A program made the translations under genes and the position numbers. From the NCBI RefSeq assembly GCF_017830045.1, contig NZ_JAEDXU010000009.1, forward strand, positions 62,001 to 126,000: a stretch of 64,000 nucleotides of DNA. Direction: 5' to 3'. This DNA is from Enterococcus larvae (lineage in GTDB: Bacteria > Bacillota > Bacilli > Lactobacillales > Enterococcaceae). Of this stretch, positions 1-9,801 are shown piece after piece (the stretch's first letter is position 1; every line of letters starts with the position of its first letter). The notes beneath the pieces are model-generated. The model had not been told where the DNA came from. It searched no databases and was given only the letters and a program-made list of their open reading frames with translations.

Positions 1-150
1 TCTGATCCGGAAACCGTTGAGGAAGAATTGAAGCAGGCGTTTGAGGAAAAAGGACCAATTTTGATTGAAGTTCGAGTATCCCAGACAGAGCATGTTTTAC
101 CAATGGTACCTGCCGGTAAGCCAAACTATCAAATGCTGGGGGTGGAGTAG
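1..150 (+). CDS. ilvB: Acetolactate synthase large subunit, C-terminal end (partial)
   Basis: The window opens inside this gene. The last 49 codons read in frame 1 to a TAG at 148-150. The tail contains QTEHVLPMVPAGKPN, typical of the C-terminus of the thiamine-diphosphate-dependent catalytic subunit of acetohydroxyacid synthase, which makes acetolactate or acetohydroxybutyrate, the first common step of valine, leucine and isoleucine synthesis. The next gene, ilvN, begins 1 nt after the stop, so the two subunits are translationally linked. Promoter, leader and catalytic domains lie outside the window, so integrity cannot be judged. Confidence 0.9.
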   Translation, partial: SDPETVEEELKQAFEEKGPILIEVRVSQTEHVLPMVPAGKPNYQMLGVE

Positions 151-151
151 C

Positions 152-634
152 ATGAGACGGATCATAACAGCAACAGTTTATAACAATTCAGGTGTTCTTA
201 ACCGTTTCAGCGGTGTTCTGACTCGACGTCAGGTAAATATCGACAGTATCTCTGTCGGACCAACGGAGCAGGAGAATATTTCAAGGATAACCATCATCGT
301 ACAGATCGAGGATTTAAGGGAAAGCGAACAGGTAACGAAGCAGCTGAATAAGCAGGTAGATGTTATCAAGGTATCAGATATAACAGATGAGCCGCACTTA
401 GAAAGAGAGCTGGCTTTGATCAAACTGAATGCCCCGGCAGCAATCCGCTCAGAGCTTTTCTCAGTCATCGATCCGTTTCGAGCAAATGTCATCGATGTTG
501 GGACAAAAACAGTGGTGATACAAGTCACTGGAACAAGTGAAAAAATCAGCGCGTTTGTCGATGTGGTTTCACCATACGGCATCAAGCAGCTGGCACGCAC
601 AGGAGTAACAGGCTTCACTAGAGGTAATCACTAA
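152..634 (+). CDS. ilvN: Acetolactate synthase small regulatory subunit
   Basis: 160 aa, normal for IlvN/IlvH. An N-terminal ACT domain (about residues 4-76, beginning RRIITATVYNNSGVLNR) binds feedback valine and activates the IlvB subunit; a C-terminal ALS small-subunit domain follows (about 83-155). I start at the ATG at 152, directly after the ilvB stop. The same frame is open upstream to 65, but that part overlaps ilvB and the family always begins at this ACT strand. The gene is the second of ilvB-ilvN-ilvC-ilvA and is presumably co-transcribed with them. Confidence 0.95.
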   Translation: MRRIITATVYNNSGVLNRFSGVLTRRQVNIDSISVGPTEQENISRITIIVQIEDLRESEQVTKQLNKQVDVIKVSDITDEPHLERELALIKLNAPAAIRSELFSVIDPFRANVIDVGTKTVVIQVTGTSEKISAFVDVVSPYGIKQLARTGVTGFTRGNH

Positions 635-652
635 AGTGAAGTTTTTAAATAA

Positions 653-1681
<1,029 letters not shown>

Positions 1682-1716
1682 TCCGACGTTTCAGACAAAG
1701 AGGTGAGAGAAATTTG

Positions 1717-2970
1717 ATGGAACTGACAAAAGAGAAAATCGATGGTGCACATGAAGTATTAAAAAAAGTAGTGACCAAAACACCTCTTCAGTATGATTTG
1801 TACCTTTCACAAAAATACCAGTGCAATGTATATTTGAAGAGAGAGGATCTGCAGAAGGTTCGATCATTCAAGCTGCGGGGAGCTTACTATGCTATCTCGC
1901 AGATTGCTCCTGAAACACTGGCAAATGGCGTTGTCTGCGCCAGTGCAGGGAATCATGCGCAGGGCGTTGCATATACTTGCAGGGAGATGAAGGTACCGGC
2001 AACGATCTTTATGCCGACAACCACGCCGCAGCAGAAAATTTCACAGGTTCAATTTTTTGGTGGAAATGAAGTAGTAATACAGCTGGTAGGAGATACATTT
2101 GATGCTTCTGCCGCAGCGGCAAAGAAATTTGCACAGCAGAACAATCAGACGTTTATTGATCCATTCGACGATTTGAATATCATGGCAGGTCAGGGAACTG
2201 TCGCAGCAGAGATCTTCACTAAAGCTAAAGAAGAAGATATTCAAATCGATTATTTACTGGCGGCGATTGGCGGCGGCGGATTGATCAGCGGTTCAGCAGT
2301 TTATACAAAAGCGGTCAGTCCAGTTACTGCTGTGATCGGTGTTGAACCGCAGGGTGCGCAGTCGATGAAGGCCGCTTTTGAAGAAGGCGCACCGATAGAA
2401 CTGACGCAGGTAGAGAAATTTGTTGATGGGGCTGCAGTGAAAAGGGTTGGTGGGAAGACCTATGAACACACGGTGGAAACAGTCGACAAATTGATTTCTG
2501 TTGATGAAGGTCAAGTATGCTCAACAATACTTGAGCTATATTCAAAACAGGCGATCGTTGTTGAACCAGCAGGAGCACTGAGTGTAGCTGGTCTTGAACA
2601 AATGAAGGAAGAAATAAAAGGAAAGACAGTTGTTTGTATTATCAGTGGCGGAAACAATGATATCAACAGGATGGCAGAGATTGAGGAACGGTCTTTGATA
2701 TTTGAAGGACTGAAGCATTATTTTGTCATTAATTTTCCGCAACGTCCGGGAGCATTGAGGGAATTTGTAAATGATGTCTTGGGCCCCGATGATGATATCA
2801 CACGATTTGAATACACAAAGAAAGTGAATAGGGGAACAGGGCCGGTGATATTAGGTGTCCTGTTAAAAAGAAGAGAAGACTTGCCTCAACTAATGGAAAA
2901 TCTTCACAGCTTTGATCCGACATATATTGATCTGAGTGAAAACCCTTCTCTCTATACTTTACTGGTATGA
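1717..2970 (+). CDS. ilvA: Threonine ammonia-lyase (threonine deaminase), biosynthetic short form
   Basis: 417 aa from the ATG at 1717. A TTG three codons... one codon upstream (1714) is possible, but AGGTGA at 1701-1706 is spaced better for the ATG. This PLP enzyme turns threonine into 2-oxobutyrate, the entry to isoleucine. The PLP lysine is in [10 protein letters not shown] (Lys52) and the phosphate-binding glycine loop GGGGLISG is near residue 186. One ACT-like regulatory domain follows (about 330-417), as in Bacillus subtilis IlvA, where it gives isoleucine feedback. It is last in the operon and is followed by a strong terminator. Confidence 0.95.
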   Translation: MELTKEKIDGAHEVLKKVVTKTPLQYDLYLSQKYQCNVYLKREDLQKVRSFKLRGAYYAISQIAPETLANGVVCASAGNHAQGVAYTCREMKVPATIFMPTTTPQQKISQVQFFGGNEVVIQLVGDTFDASAAAAKKFAQQNNQTFIDPFDDLNIMAGQGTVAAEIFTKAKEEDIQIDYLLAAIGGGGLISGSAVYTKAVSPVTAVIGVEPQGAQSMKAAFEEGAPIELTQVEKFVDGAAVKRVGGKTYEHTVETVDKLISVDEGQVCSTILELYSKQAIVVEPAGALSVAGLEQMKEEIKGKTVVCIISGGNNDINRMAEIEERSLIFEGLKHYFVINFPQRPGALREFVNDVLGPDDDITRFEYTKKVNRGTGPVILGVLLKRREDLPQLMENLHSFDPTYIDLSENPSLYTLLV

Positions 2971-2991
2971 TTGATCATTTTGTAAATAAGA

Positions 2992-3028
2992 CCTTTCTGG
3001 ATGCATAAACGTCCAGAAGGGTTTTTTT
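2992..3028 (+). terminator. Intrinsic terminator of the ilv operon
   Basis: A 10-bp stem (2992-3001 with 3012-3021, one G-U pair) closes a 10-nt loop and is followed by seven T. It ends the ilv transcript 22 nt after ilvA. The following 255 nt up to 3283 are AT-rich; I see no gene and only weak promoter matches there. Confidence 0.85.
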
Positions 3029-3283
3029 GTTATTTTATTATTATTATCTAAACATATTTTAAAAAAGGGAACATATTAAAATCTCCTTTTATTTTTATGT
3101 AATCCCAGTTCGTCATACTTTCGTCCGACTACTATAAAGAATTAGTAAAATTTTGTTGAAAGCATGAAAGACCCCTTGCCATTTTCGCTGAAAGGACGTA
3201 TATTTAAATTATCGCTGAAAAAAGCATTTAAAATTTGAAAATAACTTTTACAAAATAGATTATAGTAAAGTTGGTTAATATAG

Positions 3284-5224
3284 ATGGAACATAAAAAAAG
3301 GCTTGAAAAAAGCCGTTATATTACTGGATTCGATGGAATCCGGACGATTGCAGTTGTCGGAGTCATTCTCTATCATTTATTCCCGCAAATCATGAGCGGC
3401 GGATATCTGGGGGTTCCGATATTTTTTACTCTTTCAGGGTATCTGATCACCGATTTATTACGCCAGGAATGGCTTCAAAATGATGGAATAGACGTAAAAG
3501 GATTTTACATAAGAAGGATGAAGAGACTTTACCCGGGACTGATATTCATGCTGATTTCAGCCTCCGCCTACATTGCTCTTTTTCAAAGGGATTTACTCAA
3601 TAATCTGCGTGGTGTAGTTGCCAGCAGCGTGTTATATTATAATAATTGGTGGCAAATTTTTCATGGTTTTTCCTATTTTGATCGTTTTGCTGCACAATCC
3701 CCGTTTACTCATATCTGGTCTTTAGCAGTGGAGGCTCAAAACTATCTGATCTGGCCTTTGCTGTTCATTCTCTTAAAAAAATACTTGAAAACAAATGGAA
3801 AAATAGTTGGAGCCATTTTGGCGGCCGCAGGGATTTCAGGCCTGTTGATGGCCGTTTTATATGTTCCGGGCGCTGATCCAACAAGGGTTTACTATGGAAC
3901 AGATACAAGAATATTTTCTATTTTGATTGGTAATGCGCTGGCATTTGTCTGGCCGACTTCTCGATTAAAGGAAGAGATCCCGAAAAAAGCGCGTTTTCTG
4001 CTTAATGGAGTTGGCGGTATATCGCTGGCAGTCATCATCATCTCCTTTATCTTTTTGTCCGATCATTATGCATTTATTTACCGCGGCGGGATGTTTCTTC
4101 TGAGCATATTTACCGCACTATTAGTAGCTGTTACAGCCCATCCCGGTGCAGACCTGAACAAATGGCTGACCAATCCTGTGTTTGCCTGGGTTGGGAAAAG
4201 AAGCTATGGCATTTATCTTTATCAATTCCCTGTCATGATATTCTATGAAGCGAAAATCACGAATCTGACGGATCACCTTTTCCTGCATTCACTTGTGGAG
4301 TTAGCATTGATTCTTGGTATCAGTGAGTTGTCTTATCGCTTTATTGAAAAGCCGCTGAAGAATTTCTATTATCGTTATATCCTCTATGCATTGAAGGATA
4401 TAGTCAAAAAGCCGTTTATTACGGTTCCCAAGGCAACGTTTGCGGTTGGTGTCATTCTTTCCGGTTTTGCAATTTATGGATGGATCATTGCACCAACAAA
4501 CTATGTCACAGCAGAACAGCTCCAGCTTCAGCAAACTATAGAGCAGAATAAAAAATTGGCTGAAGAGCGGAGAAAAGCAGAGTTGGAGAGAACCGAAGCC
4601 TCTGAGTCAGCTGCCTCTGAATCTCAGGAAGAAGCCGGAGATCCGGCTCACTACGGCTTGACGGACGAAGAATGGGCAAAAGCTCAAGCATTGGAAATCA
4701 CTGCTTTTGGCGACTCAGTCATTTTGGATGGCGGAGCAGATTTGCAGACGGTATTTCCTAGAATGCTCATTGATGGAGAAGTTGGCAGGCAGGTATTCAA
4801 TAGTGAGGAACCATTGGAGAAGCTTAAGACGGACAATCAGTTGAGGGACACAGTTCTAGTCAGTCTGGGAACGAATGGCTCATTTACTGAAGCCCAGTTT
4901 GACAGTTTACTGCAAATCATCGGAAGCGAACGACAAGTCTTTTGGATCAATGCTAGAGTTCCTACAAGACGTTGGCAGAATGAAGTAAATACAATGCTGA
5001 GTTCGATGGCTGAGAAATATCCAAATGTTACAATCATTGACTGGTACGACTTCAGTAAGGATCATGATGAATGGTTCTATGAAGATCTTGTTCATCCAAA
5101 TGTAGATGGTCAAATCCAATATGCTCAATTTATTGCAAAAGCTATAGTAAACAACAGCAATAACGAGACGAAGGAAACAAAAGAAACGAGTGAAACAACT
5201 CAATCAACTAAAAAAGCAGAGTAA
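3284..5224 (+). CDS. oatA: Membrane acyltransferase with extracellular SGNH domain (OatA-like peptidoglycan O-acetyltransferase)
   Basis: 646 aa. An N-terminal acyltransferase-3 domain (about residues 12-370, ten or more membrane segments, opening GFDGIRTIAVVGVILYHLF) is joined by a charged linker (about 415-450) to an SGNH/GDSL esterase-fold domain. The catalytic Ser is S478 in AFGDSV; Asp601 and His604 are in EDLVHPN; the SLGTNG block is also present. In OatA proteins this pair moves acetyl groups across the membrane to muramic acid O-6, giving lysozyme resistance. It stands alone between two terminators. No strong ribosome site precedes the ATG, so translation may be weak or the start may differ slightly. 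Peptidoglycan as target is inferred from domain architecture. Confidence 0.85.
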   Translation: MEHKKRLEKSRYITGFDGIRTIAVVGVILYHLFPQIMSGGYLGVPIFFTLSGYLITDLLRQEWLQNDGIDVKGFYIRRMKRLYPGLIFMLISASAYIALFQRDLLNNLRGVVASSVLYYNNWWQIFHGFSYFDRFAAQSPFTHIWSLAVEAQNYLIWPLLFILLKKYLKTNGKIVGAILAAAGISGLLMAVLYVPGADPTRVYYGTDTRIFSILIGNALAFVWPTSRLKEEIPKKARFLLNGVGGISLAVIIISFIFLSDHYAFIYRGGMFLLSIFTALLVAVTAHPGADLNKWLTNPVFAWVGKRSYGIYLYQFPVMIFYEAKITNLTDHLFLHSLVELALILGISELSYRFIEKPLKNFYYRYILYALKDIVKKPFITVPKATFAVGVILSGFAIYGWIIAPTNYVTAEQLQLQQTIEQNKKLAEERRKAELERTEASESAASESQEEAGDPAHYGLTDEEWAKAQALEITAFGDSVILDGGADLQTVFPRMLIDGEVGRQVFNSEEPLEKLKTDNQLRDTVLVSLGTNGSFTEAQFDSLLQIIGSERQVFWINARVPTRRWQNEVNTMLSSMAEKYPNVTIIDWYDFSKDHDEWFYEDLVHPNVDGQIQYAQFIAKAIVNNSNNETKETKETSETTQSTKKAE

Positions 5225-5300
5225 TTTATCTGTAAAGCTCAAAGAGGGTCAGGTATCAGACGCCCCCCTGAAGTACCACTTAGTTGAATATTACGGGTGA

Positions 5301-5339
5301 AACCGACTGGATGTCAGCAATGATCCAGTCGGTTTTTTT
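5301..5339 (+). terminator. Intrinsic terminator after oatA
   Basis: A 12-bp perfect stem (5301-5312 with 5323-5334) with a 10-nt loop and a T tract to 5339, 76 nt after the oatA stop. Confidence 0.9.
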
Positions 5340-5441
5340 AAATTTTTCTGAAGTTGACCTGATACGAATAGGCTTTCTTTGTGTTTTCATTGGATGAAAG
5401 GTAAAGTGGAAGAAAATGAGTGTACTGGAGGAGAAAAATTC

Positions 5442-6455
5442 ATGGACACGATGAAAGCAGTCGTATTGAAGCATTCTGCAGAGCCGAATGGTATCAATTA
5501 TTTTGATGATGCAGAAATTGCAATACCTGAATTGAAAGAAGCCCACGATCTGCTGGTGGAGGTCAAAGGAATCTCTGTAAATCCTGTAGATACAAAAACG
5601 AGTAAGAAGAATTTCGAAGAAGACTATCGTGTTTTAGGCTGGGATGCTGCTGGCGTCGTCAAAAAAATTGGGAAAGCAGTGACTGATTTCAACGTAGGAG
5701 ATGAGGTCTTTTATGCAGGAGATTATACTCGTTCGGGAAGCAACAGCCAATATCAATTGATTGATGAACGTTTGGTTGCGAAAAAGCCTGAGCTGTTGTC
5801 AATGGCAGAAAGTGCAGCGATTCCTTTGACTGCTCTAACTGCTTGGGAAGCACTGTTTGATCGTTTAGAACTTACTGAAAAGGATCGAGGAAAGAAAATC
5901 CTGATCATCAATGGTGCCGGCGGTGTAGGATCAGCGGCGATTCAACTGGCAAAACATGCCGGTTTGGAAGTCATTACTACAGCTTCGAGAATAGAAACAC
6001 TTGAGTGGGTCAATAAGATGGGTGCAGACAGAGTGATCAATCATCGTCAGTCACTATCAGAAGAGTTGAGAAAAATTGGCGTGAAGGAGCTGCCGTATAT
6101 TTTATGCTTGTATAATCCAAATGCGTATTGGGAAGAAATGGCAAAAATCATTCAGCCCCAAGGCAGGATATGCTCAATTGTGGATGCAGACAGACCAGTT
6201 GATCTGAGTTTGTTGAAAAATAAGAGTGTGACCTTTAGCTGGGAATTTATGTTTACTCGCTCTATGTACCAGACAGAAGATATGGGGCGTCAAGGAGAAA
6301 TTCTTACTGAAATTGCTAAGATGTATGATCAGGAAATACTGAATAAGACAATGACAAAACATATGCATCCAATCAATGCGGAGAATATCGAAGATGCACA
6401 TAAAATTGTTGGAAGCAGTAAGATGATCGGCAAGTTGGTTTTGACCGGCTGGTAG
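5442..6455 (+). CDS. Zinc-free medium-chain alcohol dehydrogenase / quinone oxidoreductase family protein
   Basis: 337 aa. The start is set at the ATG at 5442 because GGAGGAG (5427-5433) lies 8 nt upstream; the frame is open back to 5379 but that part has no family similarity. It has a GroES-like N-terminal domain with NPVDTK and GWDAAGVV blocks. A Rossmann domain follows with the NADPH loop NGAGGVGSAAIQLAKHAG at about residue 155. The catalytic-zinc cysteines of true alcohol dehydrogenases are not seen, so it fits the zeta-crystallin-like quinone or enone reductases. The substrate is unknown. It appears monocistronic. Confidence 0.85.
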   Translation: MDTMKAVVLKHSAEPNGINYFDDAEIAIPELKEAHDLLVEVKGISVNPVDTKTSKKNFEEDYRVLGWDAAGVVKKIGKAVTDFNVGDEVFYAGDYTRSGSNSQYQLIDERLVAKKPELLSMAESAAIPLTALTAWEALFDRLELTEKDRGKKILIINGAGGVGSAAIQLAKHAGLEVITTASRIETLEWVNKMGADRVINHRQSLSEELRKIGVKELPYILCLYNPNAYWEEMAKIIQPQGRICSIVDADRPVDLSLLKNKSVTFSWEFMFTRSMYQTEDMGRQGEILTEIAKMYDQEILNKTMTKHMHPINAENIEDAHKIVGSSKMIGKLVLTGW

Positions 6456-6740
6456 AAGAGGTTAAATAGAGGTGATAGGGGCGAGCCATAAGAGAAAGCC
6501 TATGAGACATGTATTTATGGTTTACCTATACTGATGATTTCCACTATAGATAAACGTTAATTTACAAATTTTTGAAATCGTTTGATCTATTTTGAGAAGG
6601 AGCATTGCCTCTGAAAATCTAACGATTTTTGAGACAAACCATTATGCTGTATTCCTTTTTTCTGGCTCTACAGTTTTCTTCTCACTTCCCCCCTCGTTTA
6701 TGGAGCAGAGGGACCTTATCCGTTCTATCAAATTTATAGC
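6456..6740. other. Non-coding interval, nothing recognised
   Basis: About 285 nt between the oxidoreductase gene and the convergent terminator. It is AT-rich with short weak inverted repeats (AAAATC/GATTTT around 6617-6633). A short open frame from a TTG at 6592 runs into the terminator hairpin and has no sensible ribosome site, so I do not call it. Confidence 0.5.
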
Positions 6741-6786
6741 AATCAAAAAGTCTGGGAAAATAAAATCCCAGACTTTTTGATTTTTG
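6741..6786. terminator. Bidirectional terminator
   Basis: A 17-bp perfect inverted repeat (6741-6757 with 6766-6782) with an 8-nt loop, rich in T at both outer edges. It lies between the plus-strand oxidoreductase and the minus-strand Nudix regulator and can serve both. Confidence 0.85.
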
Positions 6787-6791
6787 CTGTA

Positions 6792-7607
6792 TTAAGTATT
6801 AAGTTTCAGTTTATAAATTTTCGATGGTCGGCCAATCCCGACAGGGCGTTCACCGATTTCATCGAAGTATTGCAGCATCGCTTTTTTAAAGTTCGAATGA
6901 TCGATTGATTTGTAATCTACACCAAGGAACTTAGCAAAGACCTTTCTAGCTTCCGTGATCGTGAAATCCTTCCCAAGAACTTGCAAAACCTGAGGCTCAT
7001 GCTCCATTTTATTGGCTACTCGATTAAAGGCCTTTAAAACGATTTGGCTATGGTCAAAGGCAAGCAGTTGGTGATCATCCGCTGATGGATCATTCAGGTC
7101 CAGACGAATTTCTACATCTTCATCTGTAAGAATCAGCTTATGACCGACACGTTTCATATTGAACCAGCTGACTTCCTTGGCATCATCTCCGGCTATCAAG
7201 GGCTCTTCGCCGATAAAGGCCAGATAACTGACTGTTACCACCCAGCCCCGCGGATCACGATTTGGCGTACTGAAGGTATGCAGCTGTTCAATATTCTGTT
7301 TGGATATCACAACACCGGTTTCTTCCTTCGTCTCACGCAGGACGCTTTCTCCTGTAGACTCATTCGGCATAACAAAGCCGCCGGGCAGTGCCCATGAGTT
7401 TCTGTAAGGATGTCCCTTACGCTTGATCAAAAGCAGCTTCAGCTGATCCTCTTCCTTGTTATAGCACATCAAAACAATATCAACAGTCAATGAAGGTTTT
7501 TCATATTCAGGATGATCTTGCTGGTGATACCACTTTAGAAACTCCACTTCACTGGCTTCTTGTTCATAGTATTGTCGTTCTTCTTTTTTTGAAGCAAAGC
7601 GAGACAA
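6792..7607 (-). CDS. NrtR-like Nudix domain transcriptional regulator or ADP-ribose hydrolase
   Basis: 271 aa. A Nudix domain (about residues 40-165) has a fully intact Nudix box: GGFVMPNE, seven residues, then RETKEETGV. A C-terminal winged-helix domain follows (about 185-271) ending in RPVGIGRPSKIYKL, the usual tail of NrtR regulators of NAD metabolism. In NrtR the Nudix fold senses ADP-ribose and the winged helix binds DNA; an intact catalytic box suggests hydrolysis may persist. The likely start is a TTG (7605-7607) with AGAGAGG about 10 nt upstream. pncA and nudF lie about 13 kb away and nadK farther on; regulation of them is a guess. Confidence 0.8.
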   Translation of the reverse strand: MSRFASKKEERQYYEQEASEVEFLKWYHQQDHPEYEKPSLTVDIVLMCYNKEEDQLKLLLIKRKGHPYRNSWALPGGFVMPNESTGESVLRETKEETGVVISKQNIEQLHTFSTPNRDPRGWVVTVSYLAFIGEEPLIAGDDAKEVSWFNMKRVGHKLILTDEDVEIRLDLNDPSADDHQLLAFDHSQIVLKAFNRVANKMEHEPQVLQVLGKDFTITEARKVFAKFLGVDYKSIDHSNFKKAMLQYFDEIGERPVGIGRPSKIYKLKLNT

Positions 7608-7699
7608 AAGCGTTCATCCTCTCTAACTTATAAGATAAAAGTAATTTTCACTTTATTTTATCATGTAGAAGAATAAAAACAACTATAGAAAGTTGACTC

Positions 7700-7728
7700 T
7701 TGTAAAATAATCCGGATTTTGTTAGACT
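7700..7728 (+). promoter_or_regulatory. Promoter of the ABC-F gene
   Basis: A -35 TTGTAA (7700-7705), a 17-nt spacer and a -10 TAGACT (7723-7728) preceded by TGT, an extended -10. It would place the start of transcription near 7735, giving a leader of about 225 nt. Confidence 0.55.
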
Positions 7729-7763
7729 GTAACTAACTTAAGAAAGGGAAAGGTACTTGGACT

Positions 7764-7790
7764 ATGGATACTACATCTACTAAACAATAA
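7764..7790 (+). CDS. Eight-residue leader peptide (MDTTSTKQ) of the ABC-F gene
   Basis: A short frame ATG to TAA coding MDTTSTKQ, with AAAGG (7749-7753) 10 nt upstream. It lies just after the predicted transcript start and inside the 5' arm of a nested stem-loop: GGTAC 7752-7756 with GTACC 7826-7830, ACTACA 7770-7775 with TGTAGT 7812-7817, and AATAATT 7786-7792 with AATTATT 7799-7805. This is the layout of drug-inducible attenuators, in which a ribosome stalled by an antibiotic on a tiny peptide changes the fold of the leader. Function is inferred from layout only. Confidence 0.5.
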   Translation: MDTTSTKQ

Positions 7791-7927
7791 TTTAATTCAA
7801 TTATTAAATTCTGTAGTGGATGAGTGTACCCAAAATAGTGATGACAAGTATTCTTTCATAGAAGCAAATAAACGGCTTATTTTGTATAGCCTTGGGTTTG
7901 CTATATATGCATAGTAGGGAAACTGTC

Positions 7928-7957
7928 ATCTTCTTCAGAATTGAAGGAGGTTTTTTT
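7928..7957 (+). promoter_or_regulatory. Attenuator hairpin that also masks the ABC-F ribosome site
   Basis: A 10-bp stem (7928-7937 with 7942-7951, two G-U pairs) with a 4-nt loop is followed by six T (7952-7957). Its 3' arm contains the GAAGGAGG ribosome site (7943-7950) of the ABC-F gene. It can act as a terminator in the leader or hide the ribosome site. A second imperfect hairpin (7863-7902) lies just upstream and could take part in switching. Confidence 0.6.
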
Positions 7958-7960
7958 GTT

Positions 7961-9514
7961 ATGTCAATAGAATTCAAAAATATAAAAATGTACTTTGGTG
8001 ATAAAGATTTATTTGCAGTCGATCACTTCCTGATTCCAACAGGCAGTCGTGTAGGTGTAGTCGGGGATAATGGATCAGGGAAAACAACATTGTTCTCCTT
8101 GATCAAAGGAACGATGGAGCCCAATGAAGGGCACATCATATGTGATGATCAGGTTGCGTCAATCGATCAGCTGATTGATGCTGACACGACTGATAGTGGT
8201 GGGGAACAGACGAAGAAGCGGATTCAGGAAGCCTTGAAGGGGGCATCTGGAATTCTGTTGGCCGATGAGCCAACGAACCATCTGGATACAAAGGGAATCG
8301 ACTTCTTAGAGAAAAAACTGAAGCGTTATTCAGGAACACTGCTGGTAATCTCTCATAACCGTTCTTTTTTGAATAAGGTAGTGAATAAAATACTGGCAGT
8401 TGAGAAGGGTACCTTAAAGCTGTACGAGGGAAATTATGATGCATATCTGGAACAGAAAAAGATCGAAGAGACCGAGCATCAGCGCGCCTATGACAACTAT
8501 CAGCAGGAGAAACACCGCTTGATTCAGGCAACAGGTGTTGTGAAGGAAAAAAGCCGTCAAACCAGAAAAGCACCACGACGTATGGGCAATTCAGAAGCTC
8601 GTCTGCATAAAATGGGCGATCAGCGGGCAAAGAAAAACCTAGATGATCGTGCAAAAATCATGGAAACCCGTTTGGAAAAGTTGGAGAAGGTAGAGAAGCC
8701 TAGAGAAAAGAAACAGCTGATCATACCATTTACTGCGACACAAAAACTGCATGCAGTCTATTTGCTGTCAGCAGATCACTATTCCTTGAAAGTCGGCAGC
8801 AAGGAGCTTCTAGTGGATGCCTCCTTCCAATTGCTGACAGGGTCAAAAACAGCTTTGCTTGGCGCAAATGGGACAGGGAAAACAACATTGCTGAAGCAGA
8901 TTCTTAATAGAGATGCTGAGATATCTTTTGCTAAAGGAGTAAAGATTGGCTATTTTAGCCAGAGCTTTGAGACGCTGGACGAAGAAAAAACGATTTTCGA
9001 TACAGTCCGAGAAAGTTCACTTCATGATGATCAAGCAGTCAGAGACTTATTGGCGCATATGCAATTTCGAGGAGAAACGATATTTAAAGAGATTGGTGTA
9101 TTAAGCGGCGGTGAGCGAAGCAAGGTGGCAATCAGCAAGTTGTTATTGAGTGATTACAATATCCTCTTATTGGATGAGCCGACGAACCATTTGGATATTT
9201 CTTCGATCCAGGTTTTGGAGGAAGCATTAACTGCATATCAAGGGACGATCTTATATGTTTCCCATGATCAGACATTTATTGAGCATACCGCAACTGACAA
9301 ATGGCTGATAACCGAAAAACTCATTCAAACAGAACAGGATAAGAATCGTCTGAATGAGCAGGAAGAGCAAAGAAAGCAGCAGCAGATGCTGTTGGAAAAT
9401 CGGAAGACAGCGTTATTGAGTCAGATGATTGGTACAGGAGGCGATGAGAAGCTGGCGATAGAGAAGGAGTTTCAAGAAGTGCTCCAAACATTGAAGAAGC
9501 TAGCTGAAGAGTAG
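7961..9514 (+). CDS. ABC-F family ATPase, likely antibiotic ribosome protection protein
   Basis: 517 aa from the ATG at 7961, 10 nt after GAAGGAGG. It has two ABC domains and no membrane segments: Walker A GDNGSGKTT (Lys41) and GANGTGKTT, signatures SGGEQ and SGGERS, and two DEPTNHLD Walker B motifs. Between them is a long basic linker with RKAPRRMGNSEARLHKM. This is the plan of Vga/Msr/VmlR-type proteins that bind the ribosomal E site and dislodge lincosamides, streptogramins, pleuromutilins or macrolides. The subfamily cannot be settled by eye; it does not read like Lsa(A) or Msr(C). The leader peptide and attenuator upstream support an antibiotic-inducible role. A housekeeping ABC-F role is the alternative. 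Confidence 0.85.
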   Translation: MSIEFKNIKMYFGDKDLFAVDHFLIPTGSRVGVVGDNGSGKTTLFSLIKGTMEPNEGHIICDDQVASIDQLIDADTTDSGGEQTKKRIQEALKGASGILLADEPTNHLDTKGIDFLEKKLKRYSGTLLVISHNRSFLNKVVNKILAVEKGTLKLYEGNYDAYLEQKKIEETEHQRAYDNYQQEKHRLIQATGVVKEKSRQTRKAPRRMGNSEARLHKMGDQRAKKNLDDRAKIMETRLEKLEKVEKPREKKQLIIPFTATQKLHAVYLLSADHYSLKVGSKELLVDASFQLLTGSKTALLGANGTGKTTLLKQILNRDAEISFAKGVKIGYFSQSFETLDEEKTIFDTVRESSLHDDQAVRDLLAHMQFRGETIFKEIGVLSGGERSKVAISKLLLSDYNILLLDEPTNHLDISSIQVLEEALTAYQGTILYVSHDQTFIEHTATDKWLITEKLIQTEQDKNRLNEQEEQRKQQQMLLENRKTALLSQMIGTGGDEKLAIEKEFQEVLQTLKKLAEE

Positions 9515-9671
9515 GATATGATTGTGGATGAATAAATGGTCGCTTTGCTGGGTGCTGCTTCAACTAAAATCAGGAATAACGATTGAAGGTTCATCGTACG
9601 AAAAGTGATCTTTGTATGAAATCTGCAGCAAAGAAATTAGAAGTAGTTGCTATTTCCTTAATAGAGAATAT

Positions 9672-9724
9672 ATGGAACTTTTCAAGCTAGGTCTGTTGCT
9701 TAGCTTTGAGGAGTTCCATTTTTT
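9672..9724 (+). terminator. Intrinsic terminator after the ABC-F gene
   Basis: A long stem (9672-9689 with 9701-9719, one bulge and two G-U pairs) followed by six T. It separates the ABC-F unit from the TetR operon. Confidence 0.8.
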
Positions 9725-9725
9725 A

Positions 9726-9771
9726 TTGACATTTTAAGGAGAAAATATTAAACTGACTATATAGTCAGTTT
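9726..9771 (+). promoter_or_regulatory. Promoter and 22-bp palindromic operator of the TetR operon
   Basis: A consensus -35 TTGACA (9726-9731), a 17-nt spacer and a -10 TAAACT (9749-9754). A perfect 22-bp palindrome (9750-9771, half site AAACTGACTAT) overlaps the -10 and the transcription start. Position and symmetry are those of a TetR-family autorepressor site, with the tetR gene 31 nt downstream. Confidence 0.8.
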
Positions 9772-9801
9772 GTTGTTTCAGACTAATAAAAGGAGCAGCC
9801 G

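Noticed and set aside
5225-5300. Possible MerR-type or other operator around GGTCAGGTATCAGACG before the oxidoreductase gene
   Set aside because: The repeats near 5246 and 5355 are not true inverted or direct copies on close reading, and the -10 region is missing.
6592-6780. 62-codon reading frame from a TTG
   Set aside because: It runs through the bidirectional terminator, has no properly spaced ribosome site and shows no protein-like features.
8136-8654. 172-codon frame on the minus strand inside the ABC-F gene
   Set aside because: It is the antisense shadow of a well-supported ABC-F coding region, with no ribosome site and no family pattern.
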